DNA of 17,970 nt from an uncultured Gammaproteobacteria bacterium (lineage in GTDB: Bacteria > Pseudomonadota > Gammaproteobacteria > Pseudomonadales > Pseudohongiellaceae): NCBI GenBank assembly GCA_903926285.1, contig CAIYIP010000255.1, forward strand, positions 1 to 17,970. Reading direction: 5' to 3'. Under the pieces are notes generated by a model. The model was not told where the DNA came from. It was given only the letters and a program-made list of their open reading frames with translations, and did no database searches. The translations under genes and the position numbers were made by a program. Shown here piece by piece: positions 6,999 to 14,181 of the stretch (its first letter is position 1; each line of letters starts with the position of its first letter).

Positions 6999-9245
6999 TT
7001 ATTTGATCAATTCGTGAAGGTTGAATTCATGCAGCGTGTGATGCAGTAGGGCGCGGATTTCCTGCACGTTATCCATCTGCAAACATTGCTGCAGAATTGC
7101 TGCGGCCTTGTTCTGGGGCAGGGCGCGGATCAGGAACTTGATTCTGGCCAGTTTGGTGGCGCTCATACTCAGCGTACTGATGCCCATGCCTATCAGCAGG
7201 ATCACCGCAAGCGGATCAGATCCCATCTCACCACACAGGCTCAGGGGCAGGTTGTGTTGCCGGGCAATGCTGACCACACGGTTTATTTCATGGATCACAG
7301 CGGGATGAAGGTGGTCGTAACGGTTTGCCACTCTGGAATTGTTGCGGTCCAGAGCGAGCATGTACTGGGTCAGGTCATTCGAGCCAATCGACACAAAATC
7401 CAGCTTTTTGCACCAGAAAGGCAGTTGCGAAATGGCTGCGGGTACTTCAATCATGACGCCAACTTTGGGTCGTCTGACTTCCTTGTTTTCGTCACTGAGC
7501 TGCTCAATCGCTTCGCCGAGTAACTGATTAAAGGTATCGAGTTCATTGGTAGCGCTGACCATCGGCAGCAGAATATGCAGATCGCCATCAGCGCCGGCGG
7601 CCCGCAGCATCGCCCGGACCTGCGTCATCAGTAGCTGGATGTTGTCGAGCGTAAAACGAATGCCACGCCAACCCAGTGCGGGGTTGTCTTCATTGGTAAT
7701 CGGAAAATAGGGCAGTTGTTTGTCGCCGCCGACATCCAGCGTGCGCATATACACAGGTTTGCCCGCATATACCCGAAATACATGGGAGTAGACTTCTGTC
7801 TGCTCCTGCTCGGAGGGAAAGCTGTCCCTGACCATGAACGGAATTTCGGTTCTGTACAAGCCGATACCCTGGGCGCCGTGTTTCAGACCAGGCGACAAGT
7901 CGGCGAGCAAGCCGGAGTTGGTAAACATGCGCACCAGGAAGCCATCGGGAGTCACTCCCGGTAGATCGCGCAGTGTCGACAGTTTGTTGGTTAATTGTTT
8001 TTCTTCGTCGATAAGGTGCTGGAATTCGCTGCACAGCATATCGTTGGGATAACGCACGATCTGGCCGCTGTTGCCATCGACAATAAAACGCTCGCGGTTG
8101 CGCAGGTTCTTGAGCATGCCGACACCCATCACTGCCGGTACGCCAAGTGCGTTGGCCAATACGGCGGTGTGCGACATGCTGGAGCCGGAAAAACAGATGA
8201 TGCCCACGAGTTTGTCGCCCGGCACGGCAGCAATATCAGAAATACTGACCTCATCGCCAATCAGCACAACCTGATCTACTTCTTCCAGTTTTTTGGCATG
8301 CGAGTTGTTGCTGCCCTGCAAGGTCGCAAACAATTTATTGCCAAGATGATGAATGTCTTCGTGGCGTGCGCGCAGGTAAGGATCTTCCATCGCCAGAAAC
8401 AGATCGCCGAAGTACTGGATACTTTTGCGCAAGGCCCCGGGCAGCCAGTTGCCATTGCGGATTTCGATTTCGACTTTCTGGATCAGCGCCTGGTCGGCAA
8501 GTAGCGAAGAATAGGTGCTGAAAATACTGGAGACATTATCTGTTAGCAGTGCGCTGAGCGTGCGCTCCTCGTGTTTGATTTCGTTCTGCACTTTGCTCAG
8601 CAGTTGTTGCCAGTCCTCCAGTGCCGTTTCAATGTCGGGGCAGGGCTCGTCGGGAACGCTGTACAAATCGCCATGATCACACAGTACGCTGAGTCCTATG
8701 CCAATCCCGGAACTGCCTTTCACGGCCCTGATATAGGTATTGAAGTGGGCGCCCTGCAGCGTTACTGGCATGTCGGCGACGATATGCGCCAGTTGGGAGG
8801 AGAGTGTTACAAGGAAGGCTTCGCTTTCATCAGACAAGGCGACCGGGTCCACGCGCTGCACGACCAATACGCCAACCACCTTGCCATAATGCACCAGTGG
8901 CACGCCACAAAAACTCTGGAACCGCTCTTCCTGCGTGCCTTCGACATAGTAGAAGTTCGGATGGCTATTCGCCCTGTCGATATTGATTGGGTGGCGGCTT
9001 GTGGCCACGAGGCCAACGAGTCCCTTGCCAGCGGGGATGCTGACAGGTCCCGTCTGGGTAAGACCATGGCTCGCCATCAGCACCATGCCCTGGTCCTTGT
9101 CCATCAGATAGAGGGTGCATACATCCGTAGCCACAATGGCTGAAATCGAATCCACGATTTTGCGCACCTGTTCCGCGGGCGAAGACAGTTCCAGCACTTC
9201 GCGCTGAAGGCGGGTAAATTCGAGGATGACATTTTTACCGGACAT
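6999..9245 (-). CDS. ptsP: PEP-protein phosphotransferase PtsP (enzyme I-Ntr) with N-terminal GAF domain
   Basis: First enzyme of the nitrogen phosphotransferase system: it takes phosphate from PEP and passes it to NPr (PtsO) and then EIIA-Ntr (PtsN), a cytosolic regulatory chain tied to nitrogen and potassium status. Length is 748 residues, as in E. coli. Residues about 15-155 are a GAF sensor (ATDVCTLYLMD, GLVGLVATSRHPINI, GVPLVHYGKVVGVLVVQ). The swivel domain holds SGSSMSHTAVLANALGVP with the phosphorylated H359. The TIM-barrel PEP domain has GIGLYRTEIPFM, RTLDVGGDKQLPYF, GVMIEVPA, GSNDLTQY and LCGEMGSDP with the acid/base C671. The ATG gives full-length homology although no good SD precedes it. 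RppH, the usual upstream partner in E. coli, is not adjacent; instead a divergent PP-loop gene lies upstream and a CDF transporter is co-transcribed downstream. Confidence 0.96.
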   Translation of the reverse strand: MSGKNVILEFTRLQREVLELSSPAEQVRKIVDSISAIVATDVCTLYLMDKDQGMVLMASHGLTQTGPVSIPAGKGLVGLVATSRHPINIDRANSHPNFYYVEGTQEERFQSFCGVPLVHYGKVVGVLVVQRVDPVALSDESEAFLVTLSSQLAHIVADMPVTLQGAHFNTYIRAVKGSSGIGIGLSVLCDHGDLYSVPDEPCPDIETALEDWQQLLSKVQNEIKHEERTLSALLTDNVSSIFSTYSSLLADQALIQKVEIEIRNGNWLPGALRKSIQYFGDLFLAMEDPYLRARHEDIHHLGNKLFATLQGSNNSHAKKLEEVDQVVLIGDEVSISDIAAVPGDKLVGIICFSGSSMSHTAVLANALGVPAVMGVGMLKNLRNRERFIVDGNSGQIVRYPNDMLCSEFQHLIDEEKQLTNKLSTLRDLPGVTPDGFLVRMFTNSGLLADLSPGLKHGAQGIGLYRTEIPFMVRDSFPSEQEQTEVYSHVFRVYAGKPVYMRTLDVGGDKQLPYFPITNEDNPALGWRGIRFTLDNIQLLMTQVRAMLRAAGADGDLHILLPMVSATNELDTFNQLLGEAIEQLSDENKEVRRPKVGVMIEVPAAISQLPFWCKKLDFVSIGSNDLTQYMLALDRNNSRVANRYDHLHPAVIHEINRVVSIARQHNLPLSLCGEMGSDPLAVILLIGMGISTLSMSATKLARIKFLIRALPQNKAAAILQQCLQMDNVQEIRALLHHTLHEFNLHELIK

Positions 9246-9683
9246 GATTGACTACTGAGTGATTCGCGGCTGGCCCTATTTTAGGGGGCTGCGGCGCGAT
9301 TTCCTAAAAACAAATACGTGATTCAGTATTACTGGACTGTGGAATTGAAGCAACAGCTGCGTGCGGTTGAAATGACAGAAAAAATCCAGGTTACTAGATG
9401 CAGGCATCCCCCAGCGCCACTAATTATTTGGGCAATTTTGCATGGACAGGGAAAAATGTAGTACCTGGCCTGCCCAGAAAGACTTTCTGTTATACTTTCT
9501 TACGTCTTTTTTCTAACAGAACAGGCATCTATCCTGCCCAGACGGTTTTTGCTGCCAGCGCTAATGATGGGCACAAGCAATGCATCGTCAACACAATGAG
9601 CCGGATTAAGAAACTGAATGGCAGAATGGTAAAAGACGCAAACGCTAATCCCAGTAAGACTTTAACGTTCCAGAAATCAACAG
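9246..9683. other. Divergent intergenic region between ptsP and the PP-loop pair
   Basis: 438 bases that must hold promoters for both directions. Near ptsP, CCCTA (9274-9278) and TAGGG (9282-9286) form a small inverted repeat; read on the minus strand it includes TAAAAT (9283-9278), a candidate -10, without a good -35. On the plus strand there is a clear TATACT at 9491-9496. CCTGCCCAGA occurs twice (9469-9478 and 9533-9542). The 98-residue open frame at 9398-9694 shows no family features and is probably chance, apart from a possible 32-codon leader at its end. Confidence 0.5.
9475..9521 (+). promoter_or_regulatory. Promoter-like -10 with overlapping palindromes upstream of the PP-loop genes
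   Basis: TATACT at 9491-9496 is a good sigma-70 -10 hexamer. Just before it is a perfect 15-base palindrome CAGAAAGACTTTCTG (9475-9489), where an operator would overlap the spacer. A second inverted repeat, TTCTGTTA (9485-9492) and TAACAGAA (9514-9521), brackets the -10 and the expected start. No convincing -35 is seen, which fits an activator- or repressor-controlled promoter. The predicted leader is about 180 bases. Confidence 0.4.
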
Positions 9684-9694
9684 ATGCCGAGTAG
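9596..9694 (+). CDS. Possible 32-residue leader peptide overlapping the first PP-loop gene
   Basis: An ATG at 9596 opens a short, lysine-rich frame (begins MSRIKKLNGRMVKD) that ends 11 bases inside the first PP-loop gene. The PP-loop gene has no visible SD of its own, so coupled translation from such a leader would explain how it is initiated. The leader also lacks an SD, and the reading may be chance. I recognise no family. Confidence 0.2.
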   Translation: MSRIKKLNGRMVKDANANPSKTLTFQKSTDAE

Positions 9695-10844
9695 CACTCC
9701 TCTGATTGTCCGCGACTGGTCCCGCACTCAGGTGCAGGGAGTTCCGAGAGTGAGCGCCTCTGTTGATGGCTTCCAGGTGTATTACGCCGGCACTGCACTT
9801 GGTAATGTGCCCGAACGCGCAGATGCCTTTCTTGCTGTCAGTCTGCTGCCTGCAATGCTTCATGGCCGCCCTCTCGATCTGACTGCGCTGCCTCCGGTTT
9901 CTTCCGGTTTGCTTGCCAATATTGAGCGGGTTCAGGAAATATGGAGTTGCTGGAATCCCTACCTGCAGCGGATACCAGTGCTGGCACGCGAGGAAGCAAC
10001 ACCCTCGGAAGGTGGCTCGATCACATTTTTCTCGGGTGGTGTTGACGCCATTCATAGTGTGCTGCACCTGGGGGCAAGCGCCGGGCGACTGGTGATGATC
10101 AACGGCTTCGATTTTGCGATGGATGACACCGCTTTCGGCACTGTCCGTAAACGGCTGGCAAAAACCGCAGACAAACTTGGGCATGAACTGTTGACGATTG
10201 AAACCAACTGGATAGCAATGACGCGCCACCACCGGATTGCCCGTTCGACGTCTCATGGCGCGGGTCTTGCCGCAGTTGGCCACCTGATGCACCCGGCGGC
10301 AGCACACATCTCTTCCTCCAGATCCTGGGCAGCGCTGTTTCCTTCGGGTAGTCATCCGCTGGTGGATCACTACTTCAATTCCGATTCTGTCCGTATTGTC
10401 CACGTTGGCAATGATTCGCCGCGCATGGAAAAGATTGCGCTGATAGCGCAACAGCCAGGCCTGCTTAAACTGCTGTGGGTATGTCACGAAGAACCCATTA
10501 CCAACTGTGGTAAGTGTCCGAAGTGCCTGCGAACCCGGGCGATGTTATCCATTCTGGATGCCGACACCTCCTCCTTTCCTCCGAGCGATGGCGATCCACT
10601 TGAACCCTGGCTGAAGATGCTGGCCAAGGGCAATGAGATGGTCTATCTGAATGAAGTAATAGATGTGGCAAAGCGCAAACATCGCGAGGATATTCTGCCT
10701 CGACTTGCCCGCAGCGAACGCGCCGCGCTCCGGCGCGATGTTTTGCGGCGGCTCTGGCGCCGATTGCTGCCAGGCGTGGCACGGAAGCAGGATAGTAAAC
10801 TGGATCTACAGCCATGGGGGCGCGGTCCCCGTCCGGAGCTTTGA
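9684..10844 (+). CDS. QueC-like PP-loop ATPase paralog 1, with N-terminal extra domain
   Basis: A 386-residue protein of the adenine-nucleotide alpha-hydrolase (PP-loop) superfamily, whose members adenylate or thiolate a carbonyl or nucleobase substrate. Residues 1-110 form an N-terminal domain not found in QueC. The loop FFSGGVDA spans 115-122; the usual SGGxDS serine is A122. The C-terminal half has a knuckle C267-x7-C275-x2-C278-x2-C281 (NCGKCPKCLRT), closely matching the four-cysteine zinc site of QueC (7-cyano-7-deazaguanine synthase). SGSHPLVDHY at 221-230 is a further block shared with the neighbour. The last 60 residues are arginine-rich. The tandem partner starts in the overlapping TGATG, so the two are co-translated and possibly form a hetero-oligomer. 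The full length and extra domain argue against QueC itself. I know related uncharacterised proteins in other bacteria but no established function. Confidence 0.75.
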   Translation: MPSSTPLIVRDWSRTQVQGVPRVSASVDGFQVYYAGTALGNVPERADAFLAVSLLPAMLHGRPLDLTALPPVSSGLLANIERVQEIWSCWNPYLQRIPVLAREEATPSEGGSITFFSGGVDAIHSVLHLGASAGRLVMINGFDFAMDDTAFGTVRKRLAKTADKLGHELLTIETNWIAMTRHHRIARSTSHGAGLAAVGHLMHPAAAHISSSRSWAALFPSGSHPLVDHYFNSDSVRIVHVGNDSPRMEKIALIAQQPGLLKLLWVCHEEPITNCGKCPKCLRTRAMLSILDADTSSFPPSDGDPLEPWLKMLAKGNEMVYLNEVIDVAKRKHREDILPRLARSERAALRRDVLRRLWRRLLPGVARKQDSKLDLQPWGRGPRPEL

Positions 10845-12022
10845 TGAGTGTGTCTTTGCAAGGTAGTGCTGCTTTACAGAGTGGTGGGGCTTTACAGATT
10901 GGTGGGGCTTTACAGGTAAAGGATGGAACAGTTACTCCAGTTGGCAACGGCATGGTTGAGCTTTCCGCCACGCTTGGCACTGAACGACTCTGGTATGTAG
11001 TACCAGCAAGTCACGCGCCACAAGAGCTGCGTGGTGATGCATTTGCTGTGGCGGGCCTCTTGCCCGCAATGCGTCTCGGCCTCCCGCTGGAAATCGATCC
11101 TTCCCTGCCAGTCGATCCTGTCCTGCTGGCTAACCTTGAACGGCTACAACGAATTTTTGTACTCTGGGGCCATGGACTGAACCAGCCATTTCAGCATGTG
11201 CCAATAATTGCGCGCGCGGCAACTGCGCAATCGCGGGGCAAGATCATGTCTCTGTTCTCGGGAGGCGTGGATGGAACTTACACCCTGCTCGAGGCTCCTC
11301 ATATCGAGGAGACTGTGTTCGTGAGGGGGGTTGATTTTCAGCTAGACAACCCTGTTTATGATGAAGCCTTCATACGCAACGCCGCCTGGCTCGCAGAGCG
11401 CAACATTCCCTTGATTCCCATGTCCAGCAATGTCAGATGGGTAGGCAGGCACTACGGCTTTAGCTGGAATACTTATTTTGGCGCTGGCCTGTCCAGCTTT
11501 GCGCATGCTCTGGGCGCAGGCACGATGTACATTGCGAGCGGCCATACCTGGCGTGAGCTCTGGCCTGATGGTTCCCACCCCCTGACTGATCCATTATGGA
11601 GTTCATCGGCGGTAAACATCCTTCACCATGGACGTGCCGCAACTCGAGGCGACAAATTGGCGCGGATTGCACAAGCACCCGGTGCCCTCGAGTTATTGCG
11701 TGTCTGCTGGCAGGACAAAGGCTACAACTGTGGTCAATGTGAAAAATGTCTGCGTACGATGGTGCTGCTACGCCTGCTCGATTTGCATTCACCGAATTTT
11801 CCGCTTCTCACTGATGTGACCCCAATCGCGGGACTGGTGCCTGGTGATCGCAGCACAGCCATTTTTGTAAAAGAAGCCATTAAGCTTGCCGAAAATGTTG
11901 GTGATCGCCAGCTCTGTGCGGCGCTACAGAAGTCGTTATCAAAGTGGGAGTGGCGTGGGATATTGCGTGACGCAGAAAAGGCCTGGCTGGGTGGCACTGT
12001 GCGAAAACTCCTGCAACGCTGA
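10844..12022 (+). CDS. QueC-like PP-loop ATPase paralog 2, with N-terminal hexapeptide repeats
   Basis: A 392-residue paralog of the preceding gene. The two align through LLPAMRLGLPL (72-82) versus LLPAMLHGRPL, LLANLERLQRIF, the PP-loop LFSGGVDG (137-144), DGSHPLTDPL and C288-x7-C296-x2-C299-x2-C302. The PP-loop serine is G144, so both copies have lost it, by different substitutions. Start chosen at the ATG sharing one base with the upstream TGA; an in-frame ATG at 10814 would only add 10 residues overlapping the upstream gene. Residues 5-27 are four imperfect six-residue repeats (SLQGSA, ALQSGG, ALQIGG, ALQVKD), probably a flexible tail. The protein has no signal peptide or membrane segment, so it should be cytosolic. 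What substrate it acts on is unknown; a modified base, nucleotide or amide product is the family-level guess. Confidence 0.75.
   Translation: MSVSLQGSAALQSGGALQIGGALQVKDGTVTPVGNGMVELSATLGTERLWYVVPASHAPQELRGDAFAVAGLLPAMRLGLPLEIDPSLPVDPVLLANLERLQRIFVLWGHGLNQPFQHVPIIARAATAQSRGKIMSLFSGGVDGTYTLLEAPHIEETVFVRGVDFQLDNPVYDEAFIRNAAWLAERNIPLIPMSSNVRWVGRHYGFSWNTYFGAGLSSFAHALGAGTMYIASGHTWRELWPDGSHPLTDPLWSSSAVNILHHGRAATRGDKLARIAQAPGALELLRVCWQDKGYNCGQCEKCLRTMVLLRLLDLHSPNFPLLTDVTPIAGLVPGDRSTAIFVKEAIKLAENVGDRQLCAALQKSLSKWEWRGILRDAEKAWLGGTVRKLLQR
10853..10924 (+). repeat. 18-base tandem repeat encoding hexapeptides
   Basis: Two 18-base units at 10871-10888 and 10889-10906 differ at one base (GCTTTACAGAGTGGTGGG and GCTTTACAGATTGGTGGG). 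A partial third follows from 10907 and a degenerate unit precedes. Because 18 is a multiple of three, changes in copy number keep the reading frame of paralog 2. Confidence 0.85.
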
Positions 12023-12340
12023 GGTTCTGCCAAATCAGTTGGCAGCCAGGGACTTGCATCTCCAGGATATCGGCAACTTTAAAATAGAGACTTGATTCAT
12101 CAGGATTCAGTTTTTCCTGCTGGGTCAGCATCAGCCGTGTGCCATTGCAGTCAAAAAAGCTGAGCGGACCGAAGCGTTACAAGTGCGGCAGTTCCAATAC
12201 CAGCTCATACCAGTTTGGCGCCATATCGATATCGTCCACTGCGCGCGCCCGGCGTGATGCTGCTAGAGATAAAAGCAAGAAACGATGGACGGATAAACAT
12301 CGGATCATTACCCTTTGCTCATAGCTACGGGAGCCGGCTT
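12023..12340. other. Gap between PP-loop paralog 2 and dacB
   Basis: 318 bases on the plus strand with no convincing plus-strand gene. Most of it is the minus-strand VOC remnant listed separately. The small plus-strand frame at 12139-12324 has the basic, serine-rich look of a shadow. No intrinsic terminator is visible after the PP-loop gene. The dacB ribosome site lies at its right end. Confidence 0.5.
12028..12250 (-). pseudogene. Broken VOC/glyoxalase-family gene remnant
   Basis: Read on the minus strand from about 12250 downward, one frame gives VDDIDMAPNWYELVLELPHL, then a TAA stop (12179-12181), then RFGPLSFFDCNGTRLMLTQ and SSLYFKVADI in the same frame. These match the order of the first half of a vicinal-oxygen-chelate (glyoxalase/bleomycin-resistance type) protein: the D-x-A-x-x-WYE-x-VLGL helix, FFDCGGxRLML, and the LYFKVDDI strand. 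The single in-frame stop interrupts the helix/strand junction, and similarity ends at about 12070; the C-terminal half is absent, where the PP-loop gene now ends. So it is a decayed, truncated gene, stranded between the PP-loop pair and dacB. It has no complete start. Confidence rests on motif wording only. Confidence 0.6.
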
Positions 12341-12343
12341 TTG
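12327..12343 (+). promoter_or_regulatory. Ribosome binding site and TTG start of dacB
   Basis: ACGGGAG (12327-12333 region) lies about 8 bases before the TTG at 12341. This start gives a charged n-region (RCKSPSFPVSR), a hydrophobic core (HVVMICLCMAGL) and a cleavage-like VLAQQ, i.e. a proper signal peptide. The upstream in-frame ATG at 12215 would put 42 unrelated residues in front, and the ATG at 12386 would remove the positive charges. Confidence 0.6.
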
Positions 12344-13801
12344 CGCTGCAAATCACCATCCTTTCCAGTTTCGCGACATGTTGTGATGATATGTCTGTGC
12401 ATGGCGGGCTTGCGGCCGGAATTTGTGTTGGCACAGCAGGCAGAAGCCACCTTGCCGGCTGGTATCCAGTTAGTGATTGCGGGTCATAAACTGCCACAAG
12501 GTTCTTACAGTTTTACGGTGCAAGACGTTGATGGGGCGCAACCTCTGCTGAGTATTAATGGCGAAGTTCCGCTCAATCCTGCCTCAACGATGAAAACCCT
12601 GACCACTCTCGCCGCGCTGGAGGAGCTGGGCCCGGCCTATACTTGGCCTACTTCTGTTTATGCGTTGGGCGAGATTAATGAGGGCACGTTGACGGGCGAC
12701 CTGCTGATCAAGGGTGGTGGCGATCCCTTTCTCGTGGAGGAACATTTTCGCAGCATGCTCAAGGCAATTCAGCGTCAGGGCGTCACGAGGATCAGCGGTA
12801 ATCTTGTGCTCGACACGAGTTATTTCGATCAATCCGTGAGCGCCCAGACCTTGATCGACAACCAGAGCAGTCGAACCTATAACGTGTTGCCCAATGCCTT
12901 GTCGGCAAACTTCCAGACTGTAAGGTTCTTTTTCTCGCCACATCTCAACGGCGAGGACGTCGTGATCTCGGCCGATCCGGCGCTGCCTAACCTCAGCATC
13001 ACCAATAATCTCAAACTTGCCGCTGGCGCATGTACCGGCTTTCAGCGCGGTATTGCGTTCGACGCGGATAACGCCCATCCGGGCACGATCACGTTTTCCG
13101 GCAGTTTTCCCGCTAGTTGCGCGCAATATCAATTGCCACGCGCCGTACTGGACGCGCCAACTTACGCCTTCGGCATGTTCCAGCTTTTGTGGAAAGAATT
13201 GGGCGGCGAGTTTGGCGGCGAGTTGCGCACTGGCCAGCTGACACAAGACCCGGAGCTGCTGCTGATATGGGACTCGGTGCCACTCTCGGATGTGATCAAG
13301 TCGATCAACAAATTCAGCAATAATCTGATGACACGGCAATTGCTGCTCACTCTGGGTGCCGAGCGTTTCGGCCCGCCGGCAACCGTGGAGAAGGGAATCC
13401 AGGCGGCAAGTGATTACCTCACCAGTCACAACATCCCGATTGATGGTCTTGTGATCAACAATGGTGCAGGGCTGTCGCGCGAGGCACGTATGAGCACGTC
13501 TCTTATGAACAATATACTGCAGCGTGGCTACCACATCAGCTTGATGCCTGAGTTTATCGCTTCACTGCCGATTGGTGGTGTTGATGGCACGATGCGTGAC
13601 CGGCTGCGCAATGCTGGTACACGCGGCAACATGCATGTTAAAACCGGCAGCCTGGATGAGGTGGCTGCAGTGGCAGGTTACGTGAATGCACGTTCCGGAA
13701 AAATCTATGCCGTGAGTGGCATCCTGAATCATGAGCTGGCAGATCGCGGGCCAGGCAACGAGTTGATGGATGCCTTGCTGGCTTGGGCCTATGAACAATA
13801 A
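12341..13801 (+). CDS. dacB: D-alanyl-D-alanine carboxypeptidase/endopeptidase, PBP4 type (DacB)
   Basis: Periplasmic class-C penicillin-binding protein (peptidase S13) that trims terminal D-Ala and cleaves cross-links in peptidoglycan. From the TTG it is 486 residues, close to E. coli DacB (477). After the signal peptide (about 1-32) come the three penicilloyl-serine-transferase motifs: ASTMK with S82 and K85, SNN at 326-328, and KTG at 434-436. The long insert between motif 1 and motif 2 (roughly 110-310), with GDLLIKGGGDP and TYNVLPNALSANF, is the mark of PBP4 and separates it from DacA. It appears as a single-gene unit; no terminator or operon partner is obvious. An alternative frame start at 12215 (528 residues) is rejected on signal-peptide grounds. 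Function is secure, start moderately so. Confidence 0.94.
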   Translation: MRCKSPSFPVSRHVVMICLCMAGLRPEFVLAQQAEATLPAGIQLVIAGHKLPQGSYSFTVQDVDGAQPLLSINGEVPLNPASTMKTLTTLAALEELGPAYTWPTSVYALGEINEGTLTGDLLIKGGGDPFLVEEHFRSMLKAIQRQGVTRISGNLVLDTSYFDQSVSAQTLIDNQSSRTYNVLPNALSANFQTVRFFFSPHLNGEDVVISADPALPNLSITNNLKLAAGACTGFQRGIAFDADNAHPGTITFSGSFPASCAQYQLPRAVLDAPTYAFGMFQLLWKELGGEFGGELRTGQLTQDPELLLIWDSVPLSDVIKSINKFSNNLMTRQLLLTLGAERFGPPATVEKGIQAASDYLTSHNIPIDGLVINNGAGLSREARMSTSLMNNILQRGYHISLMPEFIASLPIGGVDGTMRDRLRNAGTRGNMHVKTGSLDEVAAVAGYVNARSGKIYAVSGILNHELADRGPGNELMDALLAWAYEQ

Positions 13802-14181
13802 GTAGAAATGGCAGCATACTTATTACTACAGGTCTTCTGATGGTAAAGAACCGGTTCAACGTGAGTAACCCCGGCCGTGCCATTACAGCGTTCAGTATTT
13901 TGTCGGCTACCCAACATGGCCATGCTGCGCAACAAAGCCCTGACACACCAAGCTGGTCGGTGGTAACCAGAAACCGCCAGCCAGTGCGCATGAAAATGCG
14001 CCAGGCGCTTAAGACCAAAGGGTTTTCAGCAAGTTCGTCCCGTCGCTGAGCGCCCCATCCTTTGGGCCTGTCCCCGTGGCGAGCAGTGTTTTCGCCAGCC
14101 ATTTCATCGGTCGCCTTTTTTAAGTTTCCCTTAAGACACACGCTCTAGACTGGCCCCAATCTCAAATTACGGAGAGTTGTT
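13802..14181. other. Intergenic region before the hemolysin-ligase operon
   Basis: 380 bases without a supported gene. A plus-strand frame at 13840-14049 (69 codons) and a minus-strand frame across it have no family features; I do not call them. Small inverted repeats occur: GCGCAT/ATGCGC near 13987-14002 and TGGCGA (14077-14082)/TCGCCA (14092-14097). A T6 run (14116-14121) follows a GTCGCC that could pair with the GGCGA upstream, a weak terminator candidate for dacB. A promoter for the next operon should lie at about 14120-14160; TAGACT near 14147 is a possible -10. Confidence 0.4.

Noticed and set aside
9398..9694. 98-codon plus-strand frame before the PP-loop pair
   Set aside because: No SD, no motifs, crosses the predicted promoter; only its last 32 codons are kept as a low-confidence leader.
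9684..12022. Complete anti-phage defence system (Qat or CBASS type)
   Set aside because: No ATPase, cyclase, nuclease, TatD-like or effector gene flanks the pair; neighbours are ptsP and dacB.
12215..12340. N-terminal extension of dacB to an ATG at 12215
   Set aside because: Would place 42 unrelated residues before the signal peptide and overlaps the VOC remnant; the TTG at 12341 has a better SD and signal sequence.
13840..14049. 69-codon frame between dacB and the hemolysin-like gene
   Set aside because: Weak SD, low-complexity serine/arginine tail and no recognisable family; the opposite strand is open too, so probably chance.
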